Assembly (NCBI GenBank): GCA_014169315.1
Contig: AP022134.1
Span: forward strand, 62,001-126,000
Direction: 5' to 3'
Length of the DNA: 64,000 bases
Source of the DNA: Enterobacter cloacae
GTDB lineage: Bacteria; Pseudomonadota; Gammaproteobacteria; Enterobacterales; Enterobacteriaceae
Shown here piece by piece: positions 26,208-34,152 of the stretch. The translations under genes and the position numbers were made by a program. Positions within the stretch are counted from its first letter, which is position 1. Every line of letters starts with the position of its first letter. Below the pieces are notes generated by a model, which saw only the letters and a program-made list of their open reading frames with translations, ran no database searches and was not told the DNA's origin.

Positions 26208-26464
26208 AATTGCATGTCCTCATCCCTCAAGCCCCCTGCCAGGCCCTAACGTGCTGTCAGGCTTCGCCTGATTCCCGATCTGCGCCGGTACTTCAGCCGA
26301 TAACTTTTTGTTTTCTTTTTATTTTCTCCCCATTTCCTCAAAGTTCGCGGGCGGCGTGGACAGGGCACCATTGCCGCATGTGGGGTCTTAATAAGGGCAG
26401 GGTGGTCAGGTTTGCTCGATGCCGGGGGTAGGCCCTACCCTTTATGGGATGAGGACATGCAATT
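26208..26464. repeat. 257-bp element with perfect 19-bp inverted ends
   Basis: aattgcatgtcctcatccc at 26208-26226 is exactly inverted at 26446-26464. The trinucleotide cac lies immediately outside both ends. No ORF belongs to the interior, which ends with a small hairpin gggtag-gcc-ctaccc. The form suits a miniature inverted-repeat element, or a deleted IS. Confidence 0.6.
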
Positions 26465-26799
26465 CACTAAATTAATCGACAGCACCGGTGGTGACTTATC
26501 TGTAACGGGTCAGTTTTGATACGGGGAATGTTTCAGGGTTAAGATCTGGAATCATAAAAATATACGCTCCCGTTCAGGACATACGACTTGAAATGGATAA
26601 TGCCATTAAAGGAATTCCAGCCTTTCGTCGATAACAGTTTCTGACCATCGCCATAACCATGTCATGGAGGAGACTAACCGTGTTTCAGAGGTGAGCTGGT
26701 GCCTGGCAAAACATACAAACTCAAATATCAGGAAGCGAGTTTAGTTGTTTATAACATGCAGCCGTGTAACTGATTAGGTACCGGCAAAAGGAGGAAATA
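26465..26799. other. Intergenic region upstream of the protease cassette
   Basis: No gene seen. It must hold the promoter for the three-gene cassette starting at 26800, but I cannot pick out a confident -35/-10 pair. Confidence 0.35.
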
Positions 26800-27456
26800 A
26801 TGTTTGAAAACTACGTTTGTAAAATCTATGTAAGCAATGATCCTCATTTTAGTAGCCATCTCGAAGCAACTGCGTTTGGTTTCGATAATGGTCAGCAGCA
26901 AAAGATTCTCACCGCAGCCCATGTTGTTACCAATGCTCTTGGAAAAATTTATCCCGTCAGCAATACACTTAAACTTTACGTCAAATTTCTTAACCATCAA
27001 GGACTGGTGAACGAAGAGCCTGTTCTAGTCGATTTCATTCTCAATGAGGCTAATGACAGGGCAGACTTTAAAGACGGCATTCCGTTTGTTGACAGTGCAG
27101 AAATCGTATTACCAGCTGGAATACAACAGCCTGTAAGTAGTTACTTTAAGGTCCTGGCTCCCGCAGCTGGCATGGGTACATTGGGTGTCGGATATCCAAT
27201 GAATGAGACAACAATTTCGACATTCCCTGGTGAAGTTTCAGGCATTTGGCCTTTAAATTGCTCAAATCATTCTCCCCAACATCTCACAACTCGCTTTGTA
27301 ATAGCACATTTCAACACCGATGGTTGCTCTGGTGGACCCTATGTCGTCTCCGAGAATGACGAGCATTTTGTCATTGGAAGTCTGGTTGGAATAATGTCTG
27401 GAACCTGCCCAGATTCAAATCCACACATGTCTGTTCAGTCCGCTACTGATTTTTAG
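26800..27456 (+). CDS. Trypsin-like serine protease, with in-frame amber codon
   Basis: The 218-aa chymotrypsin-fold protease has catalytic His41 in LTAAHVV and Ser177 in TDGCSGGPY. The acidic residue is likely in VDSAEIVLP. There is no signal peptide, so it acts in the cytoplasm. The start has an ideal site (aaaggagg). The frame stops at TAG (27454-27456) but stays open for 73 more codons to 27678, ending inside the next gene. That tail holds a hydrophobic stretch FFITFMVLFFTY. The annotated end is therefore either a nonsense mutation of a ~292-aa membrane-anchored protease or a readthrough point. Confidence 0.8.
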   Translation: MFENYVCKIYVSNDPHFSSHLEATAFGFDNGQQQKILTAAHVVTNALGKIYPVSNTLKLYVKFLNHQGLVNEEPVLVDFILNEANDRADFKDGIPFVDSAEIVLPAGIQQPVSSYFKVLAPAAGMGTLGVGYPMNETTISTFPGEVSGIWPLNCSNHSPQHLTTRFVIAHFNTDGCSGGPYVVSENDEHFVIGSLVGIMSGTCPDSNPHMSVQSATDF

Positions 27457-27678
27457 CAAAGTCAGTTCCAAAATGACGCTGGCACGATAGTTATTTTGGG
27501 TCTGCCCGATATGGCGTCTGCCCTTACTAACAGCAACAGCATTGAAACTGACAAACATGAACTCGAAAGTGCCACAATAGTAAGTCATGATTTCTTCATC
27601 ACTTTTATGGTGCTCTTTTTCACCTATCACACAGCAAGTTATGAATACGAGGCCTGTAATGGACGCTACCGAAACTGA
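27457..27678 (+). other. In-frame continuation of the protease after TAG
   Basis: Same reading frame as the protease; 73 sense codons then TGA. It contains ILGLPDMASALTN and, near the end, a membrane-helix-like FFITFMVLFFTY. The TGA falls 17-19 bases inside the next gene, an overlap typical of coupled operon genes. This supports the frame having been coding. Confidence 0.5.
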
Positions 27679-28156
27679 AGAGCTCGAAAAAATTCGCAAG
27701 AAGGCAATGGATGAAGTTACAAGTGCTCTTCAGGCGCTTGAAAATAAGTTCCCGGGTATTACTGAGGGCGCAGCAGCTTTGGCGGGGTCAGGCGTAGGCG
27801 CAGCGGCTTCCTTCGGTGCTCTCTATACGCTTGGTACAACGGGAGTGTCAGCAGCAGGCATAACCTCCGGGCTCGCTACAGCAGGGTCTATCGTCGGTGG
27901 CGGTATGGTTGCAGGCATTGCGGTATTGGCCGCACCTGTAGCTGTGTTAGGGATTGGCGGGTACGCGATAGTGAAACACAAAAAAAATGCGAAACTGACA
28001 GCCGCCCTTAGTCAGGCCATCCAAAAGCTCTACGAAGTTCAGGAAAGGTTGATGTCGAATGCGGAATATTTTAAGGCAGAAATTGCTGGCATCAAGGCAA
28101 CAATCGACATGCTTACTAAGAAAGCTCCAAAAGGTAGCCTGGTCGCGGTGAGGTAA
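27659..28156 (+). CDS. Glycine-zipper membrane protein
   Basis: The 165-aa protein starts at ATG 27659 (MDATETEELEK), after gagg. It has a charged N-terminal helix, then about 75 residues of glycine/alanine-rich hydrophobic sequence with repeated GxxxG spacing (residues about 38-110, for example GSGVGAAASFGALYTLG and AGSIVGGGMVAGIAVL). A lysine-rich stop and an amphipathic helical tail follow. Such zippers oligomerise in membranes and occur in pore formers. Middle gene of the protease cassette. Confidence 0.6.
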   Translation: MDATETEELEKIRKKAMDEVTSALQALENKFPGITEGAAALAGSGVGAAASFGALYTLGTTGVSAAGITSGLATAGSIVGGGMVAGIAVLAAPVAVLGIGGYAIVKHKKNAKLTAALSQAIQKLYEVQERLMSNAEYFKAEIAGIKATIDMLTKKAPKGSLVAVR

Positions 28157-28160
28157 ACAC

Positions 28161-29549
28161 ATGAGTCAGTCTCCTTATGATGATGAGTTCAGGGCCATCC
28201 GTTATATTCAGCTCCGTGGTCAGGATATCGCGAACGCTCACGAGACAATTAACAGTGATATAGAGAGCCTTAAGGCACAGTTGACCGGGCTAATCAGCGG
28301 CACTGAACTTGATGAAGCGGAGCATCTGGCGCTTAAAGAACATCATCTGCGAGAAATGACCCCTTCAGATACTGCCATGCATTCTACTGGTCTCAAGACT
28401 ATATATAGCGAGGCTAACCAGCGTGTATGCGGTGATATTGGACTGGCCACAATACTCTCCACGGATGACTTGGCTGTTGTAGATGCCCGGATCCAGAATC
28501 ATATTAAAGAATTTAATGATCGCTACGCACTCGACGCCTGGGATTATGCTATTGCCTGCGGATGCGGGCTCATAGCATCCATGCTGGATTTACTTTGCGT
28601 CAGAGCCCCGCCAAAACCTACGGTGAGCTTTACGGCAGAAGTGGATGGTATTTTCAATAAACAGGTGCAGAAAGCCTTCAATGCCATTTTGCCGGAGGAC
28701 CTGAGTACAAAACTCTCAGATTTGTTCCCTATAGGGGCACCAGACAGTTCGATCAGCAGCGATTTAGTGGGTGCGGCCGGTGGCGTTTTGTCTCCCACAA
28801 ATCACCGCTTAAGAGCTTTGTCACACGATCCCGTACTGGGCATTATTTTCGGTATAAAGGATATGCTGAACGGGACCTGTACGGTGGTTCAGAATGGACA
28901 GATCGTGGTTTATCCTTCCAGTAAAGGCGTTACAGACGAAACCAATATTTTCAGGCTCATCGCCAGAATGTTTGGACACCTGGCATCGGATGTTAATGCC
29001 CCCTCAGCAAAAGGAAACCGTGGCATGGGGTTACCGGCTCCTTTTATGGGGCTACTTCGTATGCTTGAGGGGATCCCTGTGGGGAGTTCTAACTTCGGCA
29101 AACAAATAGAGTACATGTATGTCAACGGGTATGACTTTCGTCAGTTTATCGTGACAAGTATTCCGATGAGCATAATGGAAGTTTTGATGCGGGTTTTCTA
29201 TGTGGCGAAACAGGTATCGCTGGGAAAAGGAGCTTTTGGGGAGACCTTACTGGATACCATGCCGTTGCGGCTAAATCCACGCTTCCGGATGATGCTTGCC
29301 CTGGGTTATGGAACTTCCAGTGCTGTTAACGCAGGTAAAATGTATATCACCGGCAATATTCTCAATGCGAATTACGCCTCCTGGATGGGGTTGGCCTGGA
29401 ATGGTTTTCACTCACTCAAGTGGTCCCTTTATCAGCGACACTTAAAGCTTTGGGCCGGTATTGAAAAGGCAGAACTGGAACGGCTTCAGAACAATATAGA
29501 CAGCATCGAGGCATTGACCATCATAGCAGGAAACTTGCCAGTCAAGTAA
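28161..29549 (+). CDS. 462-aa unknown protein, third gene of the protease cassette
   Basis: Begins five bases after the previous stop, with ggtgagg upstream. The N-terminus is helical and charged. Hydrophobic segments lie near residues 128-145 (YAIACGCGLIASMLDLLC) and 330-350 (SIPMSIMEVLMRVFYVA), and there are glycine-rich stretches (VGAAGGVLSP). No catalytic motif or family was recognised. Tight spacing makes it part of one operon with the protease and the glycine-zipper protein. Confidence 0.6.
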   Translation: MSQSPYDDEFRAIRYIQLRGQDIANAHETINSDIESLKAQLTGLISGTELDEAEHLALKEHHLREMTPSDTAMHSTGLKTIYSEANQRVCGDIGLATILSTDDLAVVDARIQNHIKEFNDRYALDAWDYAIACGCGLIASMLDLLCVRAPPKPTVSFTAEVDGIFNKQVQKAFNAILPEDLSTKLSDLFPIGAPDSSISSDLVGAAGGVLSPTNHRLRALSHDPVLGIIFGIKDMLNGTCTVVQNGQIVVYPSSKGVTDETNIFRLIARMFGHLASDVNAPSAKGNRGMGLPAPFMGLLRMLEGIPVGSSNFGKQIEYMYVNGYDFRQFIVTSIPMSIMEVLMRVFYVAKQVSLGKGAFGETLLDTMPLRLNPRFRMMLALGYGTSSAVNAGKMYITGNILNANYASWMGLAWNGFHSLKWSLYQRHLKLWAGIEKAELERLQNNIDSIEALTIIAGNLPVK

Positions 29550-29621
29550 CATTCACCGGAGCACCTCCGGAACCCCATAGCCCACCAGCTGCTAAAAATG
29601 TCTGCCTTTGCTTTTAATACT

Positions 29622-29649
29622 CTCTCTGCCTCCTCCCCGAGGCAGAGAG
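29622..29649 (+). terminator. Strong hairpin after the protease cassette
   Basis: Perfect 11-bp stem ctctctgcctc / gaggcagagag with a 6-nt loop, 73 bp past the last stop of the cassette. There is no following T-run, so it may be a transcript-stabilising 3' end rather than an intrinsic terminator. Confidence 0.55.
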
Positions 29650-29820
29650 TAGCTCGTAGTTATTTATACAGCTCACAACAGGGCCATAAGATACTCCGCT
29701 TCTCGTTTACCGATGATCCTGATCTGTCAGCTCTCTTACCGGATGCTGTACGAGCGTAACGGCTTATTATTGATAGTTCTCTCATATCAAACCTCATAAA
29801 GATTTATGCTGCCACTTAGT

Positions 29821-29921
29821 AACAGCCTAAAGGTTGTACTCTCTATTTAACAGCTTTTAGGCTGTTAATTTGATATTACAGCTTTTAGGGTGTATGTTTA
29901 GAAAACAGCGTACAAGGTGTA
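29821..29921 (+). promoter_or_regulatory. Four-fold operator array of hipBA
   Basis: Four related 18-bp dyads start at 29821, 29849, 29877 and 29904. The second (acagcttttaggctgt) is a perfect ACAGC-N6-GCTGT palindrome and the others keep AACAGC/TACAGC and GGNTGTA. The spacing of 27-28 bp is close to three helical turns less a few bases. Position just ahead of hipB suits autorepression by the HipB-HipA complex. Confidence 0.65.
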
Positions 29922-29946
29922 TCAGAGGAACTACTGAGGCCAGCTT

Positions 29947-30243
29947 ATGATCAATAATGATTACCCGTTAAACACGCTCAACCAGTTGCGTCCCTTGCTC
30001 ATTGGTTTTCGCAAGGCGAATGGCCTGACGCAAAAAGACCTGTCCGAAAGGTTAGGGGTCACTCAACAGACATACTCACGTCTGGAAGCCAACCCTGCCA
30101 GTGCGAGCATTGAACGGCTATTCAAGGTGTTTTCTATCCTGGGCGTAAAAATCAGCTTCTCCTCGACAACCGCCTCTTCAGAGGGGAAGCAGACGGAAGA
30201 AATGCTTAAATCAAACTCACCTGCACGACAGGAGAAATGGTAA
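29947..30243 (+). CDS. hipB: HipB-like antitoxin (Xre-type regulator)
   Basis: The 98-aa helix-turn-helix protein (LTQKDLSERLGVTQQTYSRLE, about residues 25-46) has a flexible C-terminal tail. In the family HipB dimers bind operators, sequester HipA and repress the operon. The start follows gagg. Only four bases separate its stop from hipA. Confidence 0.88.
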   Translation: MINNDYPLNTLNQLRPLLIGFRKANGLTQKDLSERLGVTQQTYSRLEANPASASIERLFKVFSILGVKISFSSTTASSEGKQTEEMLKSNSPARQEKW

Positions 30244-30247
30244 CGAT

Positions 30248-31573
30248 ATGAGCCGGAAACAGCAGCGTCTGGCAATCTGGATGAACGGAATCAAAGTCGG
30301 ATACTGGGAAAAAAGTAAAGGGGTAGACAGCTTACAATACCTTCCTGACTGGAGTGCAGACGAACAGGGAAGGCCGCTGTCATTGTCCCTTCCTTTTACT
30401 CCCGGGAACCAGGTCTGGCGTGGAAATGTGGTACGTGACTATTTTGATAATTTACTCCCGGACAGCGAAGGCATACGCAGACGTCTGGCAATGCGTTACA
30501 AGGCCGATAGCCTGGAGCCTTTTGATCTTCTGACGGAGCTGGGAAAAGACTGCGTGGGCGCGATACAGCTGCTTCATGACGGAGATGAACCCACAGATTT
30601 ATATTCCGTGAAGTATCACCCGCTTACTGAATCAGAAATTGCGGCAACTTTGCGTAATACCACGGAGACATTGCTACCGGGCAGGCCAGAAGATAACGAC
30701 GACTTACGTTTATCTATTGCCGGTGCTCAGGAGAAAACAGCCCTACTGTGGCATGAAGATCGGTGGTGTATGCCGGAGGGTAATACACCAACGACGCATA
30801 TATTCAAGCTACCGCTCGGACTTGTGGGGAACATGAAAGCCGACATGCGCTCGTCGGTTGAAAATGAATGGCTCTGCTCGGTACTTCTCGAACAGTACGG
30901 GCTCCCCGTGGCAAGAACGCAGATTGCTCACTTTGAAGATCAGAAAGCGCTGGTGGTAGAACGTTTTGACCGAAAATGGTCAGGAAACGGACAATGGATC
31001 ATTCGTTTACCCCAGGAGGATATGTGTCAGGCCCTGGGCATTTCGCCATTACGAAAATATCAGGCGGACGGCGGGCCAGGTATATCGGAAATTATGGAAG
31101 TTCTGAGTAATTCAGACCGTGCTGAGCGTGACAAAGCGCAGTTTTTTATGACGCAGATAGTTTTCTGGATGATGGCCGCAACAGATGGCCACGCTAAAAA
31201 TTTCAGTATTTCTATTGGGCCACAGGGACGTTATCACCTTACACCACTCTATGATGTGTTGTCGGCATGGCCGGTGATCGGTCATGGGAACAATCAGATA
31301 TCCTGGCAGAAGTGCAAACTGGCGATGGCCGTACGTGGCAGTAGCAACTATTACCAGATATATCGAATACAACGACGCCACTGGATCAGGCATGGTGAGA
31401 TAACCGGCCTGAGTAAACAGCAGACAGAGGCGATGATAGAGGAAATCATCGCCAGAACCCCGGGTGTCATTGAACGTGTTAGCGGGCTTCTTCCGGACCA
31501 GTTCCCCCAGCAGCTTGCGGAAAGTATTTTTGATGGAATGAGGCAGCAATGCAGGCGCCTGGCTGAGAAATGA
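30248..31573 (+). CDS. hipA: HipA-like Ser/Thr kinase toxin
   Basis: The 441-aa protein has the HipA N-terminal domain (PLSLSLPFTPG) and the kinase core. The core shows the phosphate-loop serine region SIAGAQEKTAL, THIFKLP, and catalytic MMAATDGHAKNFSI with D-G-H-x-K-N and LYDVLSAWP. The length is the usual ~440 aa and no residue is visibly lost. Known HipA enzymes phosphorylate tRNA synthetases (GltX) and cause growth arrest and persistence. On a plasmid the pair can act in maintenance. Confidence 0.9.
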   Translation: MSRKQQRLAIWMNGIKVGYWEKSKGVDSLQYLPDWSADEQGRPLSLSLPFTPGNQVWRGNVVRDYFDNLLPDSEGIRRRLAMRYKADSLEPFDLLTELGKDCVGAIQLLHDGDEPTDLYSVKYHPLTESEIAATLRNTTETLLPGRPEDNDDLRLSIAGAQEKTALLWHEDRWCMPEGNTPTTHIFKLPLGLVGNMKADMRSSVENEWLCSVLLEQYGLPVARTQIAHFEDQKALVVERFDRKWSGNGQWIIRLPQEDMCQALGISPLRKYQADGGPGISEIMEVLSNSDRAERDKAQFFMTQIVFWMMAATDGHAKNFSISIGPQGRYHLTPLYDVLSAWPVIGHGNNQISWQKCKLAMAVRGSSNYYQIYRIQRRHWIRHGEITGLSKQQTEAMIEEIIARTPGVIERVSGLLPDQFPQQLAESIFDGMRQQCRRLAEK

Positions 31574-31633
31574 CAGCCGCAATTTATAGTGTGCATGTTT
31601 TCAGAATAGCTGATGTAAGCGTGAGGATTCAGT

Positions 31634-31840
31634 ATGACTGAAGAACAAAAAAGAATAGAGCGGGCTATTGAGTTGGCTTGTCGTTACGGCGGAACCGATG
31701 AAATGCATCATCTGCAATGGGTCGTGGATCAGATGGTAAGAGAACTTGCTGGAGAACGTTATGCACAGATTGTAGCAGATGCCACCAGCGGAGAAGATGG
31801 GCCTGATACTTACAAATGGAGTGTTGGGATCGCGCCTTAG
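31634..31840 (+). CDS. Small hypothetical plasmid protein
   Basis: A 68-aa protein with ATG seven bases after gagg. Helical N-terminal half (EEQKRIERAIELACRYGG), then an acidic loop ending in KWSVGIAP. Family not recognised. Confidence 0.5.
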   Translation: MTEEQKRIERAIELACRYGGTDEMHHLQWVVDQMVRELAGERYAQIVADATSGEDGPDTYKWSVGIAP

Positions 31841-31940
31841 CATCTGTCAGTCTGGGGATGAAAACGTACTTAACATCCAGCGAATTCCCAGACTTCACAT
31901 TAAGACTAGAGTAACGGCCGCAATCACGTGAGAGAAAAAA

Positions 31941-32351
31941 ATGGCAATTTTAGCAATCATTGCAGTTATCGCCCTGGGTGGGTACGCCTGCGGGTTTATT
32001 AAAGCCCGTGAGCTGAGCGCTTTGCGTAAAGAAATGAAACTATACGTGGATCGCATGGAAGCGGCGGAGCTGGACTTACACGCAATCAGAAGTGTAGCGG
32101 AGCACCGGTTGCACGGTGCAGGTAAACAGTTTGCCGACCTTTACAGCCGTATCGACGGTGCAACTGTGACGCTGACACCCGAAGATCAGCTGTTACTGGC
32201 AACGATGCCATTTAATATTCAGGATGTAGAAGACATCGTAAACGAGCGCGGTCCAAAGACAATTAGCGGCCGTCCATTCTGGGAAGTTGAGCCAGGCCCG
32301 CATGACTATGAATATGGCCCGCAATATCCGTATTTCCCAGACCAGCGCTAG
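31941..32351 (+). CDS. Membrane-anchored hypothetical protein
   Basis: The 136-aa protein has an N-terminal transmembrane anchor (AILAIIAVIALGGYACGFI). A coiled-coil-like charged segment (about 25-60) and a proline/tyrosine-rich C-terminus (YEYGPQYPYFPDQR) follow. It is 12 bp upstream of the truncated gene at 32364 on the same strand. Confidence 0.55.
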   Translation: MAILAIIAVIALGGYACGFIKARELSALRKEMKLYVDRMEAAELDLHAIRSVAEHRLHGAGKQFADLYSRIDGATVTLTPEDQLLLATMPFNIQDVEDIVNERGPKTISGRPFWEVEPGPHDYEYGPQYPYFPDQR

Positions 32352-32363
32352 GAAGAGATCAAG

Positions 32364-32792
32364 ATGAGAGAGCCAAGACCCCGCCATACCTTGCAGGTCA
32401 TTCGAGTGCCTTCTCTGGAGGTTCAGGATCTGGGGCTGACCAGCTTTGATAGCTGGCTTGACGAGAACGGTTATGACAAAACGAATGCCAGAAATAACCG
32501 TACCATCTGGGCGAGAGAAGGCGGATGGCATCTGAAACGTTGCAGAAATCTGGAAACTGGCACGGACGATTTCTGGTTTATCGCTTTCGATGGTAAAGGC
32601 GGAAAGATATACCCGCTGAAAACCCAAAGAGACTACCGGGCTGCATATCGTAAGCTGGAAGCAGAAGGTTATGCACCTGCGGTCATCGAGCAAATGACCA
32701 CAGGCGCAGCATATAACCTGGCCTATCCACGTTCCACCCTAAAACAAGCTGAGACGGCCACCAGCGAACCAAAGCGGAAACCTGACGTAGAT
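32364..32792 (+). pseudogene. Hypothetical gene cut by the Tn1696-like transposon
   Basis: 143 native codons start at ATG 32364 after aggaagag. The frame then enters the transposon repeat at 32793 and stops within IS4321 at 32888. No recognised domain. The five bases before the transposon (tagat) do not match those after its other end (tgtgt), so the 3' part of the gene is not simply on the far side. Confidence 0.6.
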
Positions 32793-32814
32793 GGGGTCGT
32801 CTCAGAAAACGGAA

Positions 32815-33069
32815 TCTATGGTCACTCCCGTTTTTGCAACACCGATTTTGACGACAAGTTGGCTTGCTTGAATCTATCCGGCGTCTGAATGGGATTTTAT
32901 TCCCGCGCCTTGATGAGTTCCGCGCCTGATGAACCTCCAGAAAATATACGGCTTCAATGAGCCTTTCCGTTTTACAGGTTCCTCAACAGGCCGGTGGGCC
33001 GTTAGTATCATCAATATCAGTATTCGCAAAACCAGATCAGTAATTCTTTAAACCGGTGTATTTCTGCCG
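32815..33069 (-). ncRNA. Candidate bridge RNA of IS4321 copy 2
   Basis: Non-coding right end of the IS on the minus strand. The complement of the target-like decamer lies at 32964-32973. Same reasoning and same uncertainty as for copy 1. Confidence 0.45.
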
Positions 33070-34074
33070 TTATGCTACATAAGTTTGCTGTCGTGCCGTT
33101 AGGGCCCAGGCTATTCTGGCCAGCTTGTTTGCCAGAGCACAAGTGACGACAAAGTTGCTTTTCCGGCACAGTAAATCCCTGACCCAATCGGCCAATTTGC
33201 CAGACTGGTGTTCCAGTTTTTGTATGAATACCCTGGCACATTGAACCAACAAAGTTCGGATCTTTTTATTACCTCGCTTACTAATTCCCAGCAATGTCGT
33301 CCTACCTCCCGTGCTGTACTGCCGAGGTACAAGCCCTGTTGCCGCCGCAAAGTCACGGCTGCTGGCGTACTGCTTCCCGTCGCCAATCTCAGTTGAAATA
33401 GTACTCGCTGTCAGTGTTCCGACGCAGGGAATGCTCAGCAAGCGCTGTCCAACCTCATCTTCGTCCAACTTTCGTTTCAACTGGGATTCCAAATCTTTAA
33501 TCTGCTCAACAAGATAGTGATAATGCTGTTGTAATTTCAGCAATAACTGGCTGAGGTAAAGAGGCAAACTATTATCCTCAAGAATGGTACTCAGTCGGCT
33601 AATAACGGCAGCTCCTCGGGGAACGCTAATGCCAAATTCCAGCAGAAAAGCATGCATTTGATTGGTTGTTTTTACCTTATCCTGAACCAGGGATTCACGG
33701 ACACGATGCAGAGCCCGCATTGCCTGCTGAGATTCCGTTCTGGGCTGCACAAAACGCATAGACGGACGCGATGCAGCTTCACAAATAGCTTCGGCGTCGA
33801 CAAAGTCGTTTTTATTGCTTTTAACGAACGGGCGGACAAATTGTGGTGATATCAGCTTTGGGGAATGCCCCAACTCTTCCAACTTGCGTGCCATAAAGTG
33901 AGAACCGCCACAGGCTTCCATTGCGATGGTTGTAGCGGGGCATGTCGCCAAAAATTCGATCAACTTTGGCCGGGTAAATTTTTTACGGTAAACAGCCTTC
34001 CCGCGACGATCCTGGCAATGAATATGGAAAGAGTTTTTACCCAGATCGATACCAATGAGCGCAATGTTTTCCAT
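33070..34074 (-). CDS. IS4321/IS5075 recombinase
   Basis: The 334-aa DEDD recombinase is identical to the protein of copy 1. Its start follows gaactatc and it is preceded by only 67 bp of non-coding left end. Confidence 0.95.
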   Translation of the reverse strand: MENIALIGIDLGKNSFHIHCQDRRGKAVYRKKFTRPKLIEFLATCPATTIAMEACGGSHFMARKLEELGHSPKLISPQFVRPFVKSNKNDFVDAEAICEAASRPSMRFVQPRTESQQAMRALHRVRESLVQDKVKTTNQMHAFLLEFGISVPRGAAVISRLSTILEDNSLPLYLSQLLLKLQQHYHYLVEQIKDLESQLKRKLDEDEVGQRLLSIPCVGTLTASTISTEIGDGKQYASSRDFAAATGLVPRQYSTGGRTTLLGISKRGNKKIRTLLVQCARVFIQKLEHQSGKLADWVRDLLCRKSNFVVTCALANKLARIAWALTARQQTYVA

Positions 34075-34152
34075 GATAGTTCTCCGAATGAAAGCCTGTC
34101 CTCAGCATAGTACCGGGAAGGAGGGAGTGACCATCTCATTAAATAAAGCACG

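Larger units (their letters stand above)
32815..34141 (-). mobile_element. IS4321/IS5075-type element, copy 2
   Basis: 1327 bp, opposite in orientation to copy 1 and inserted at exactly the same point of the 38-bp repeat. It forms a long inverted repeat with copy 1 about 10.7 kb away. Confidence 0.95.
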
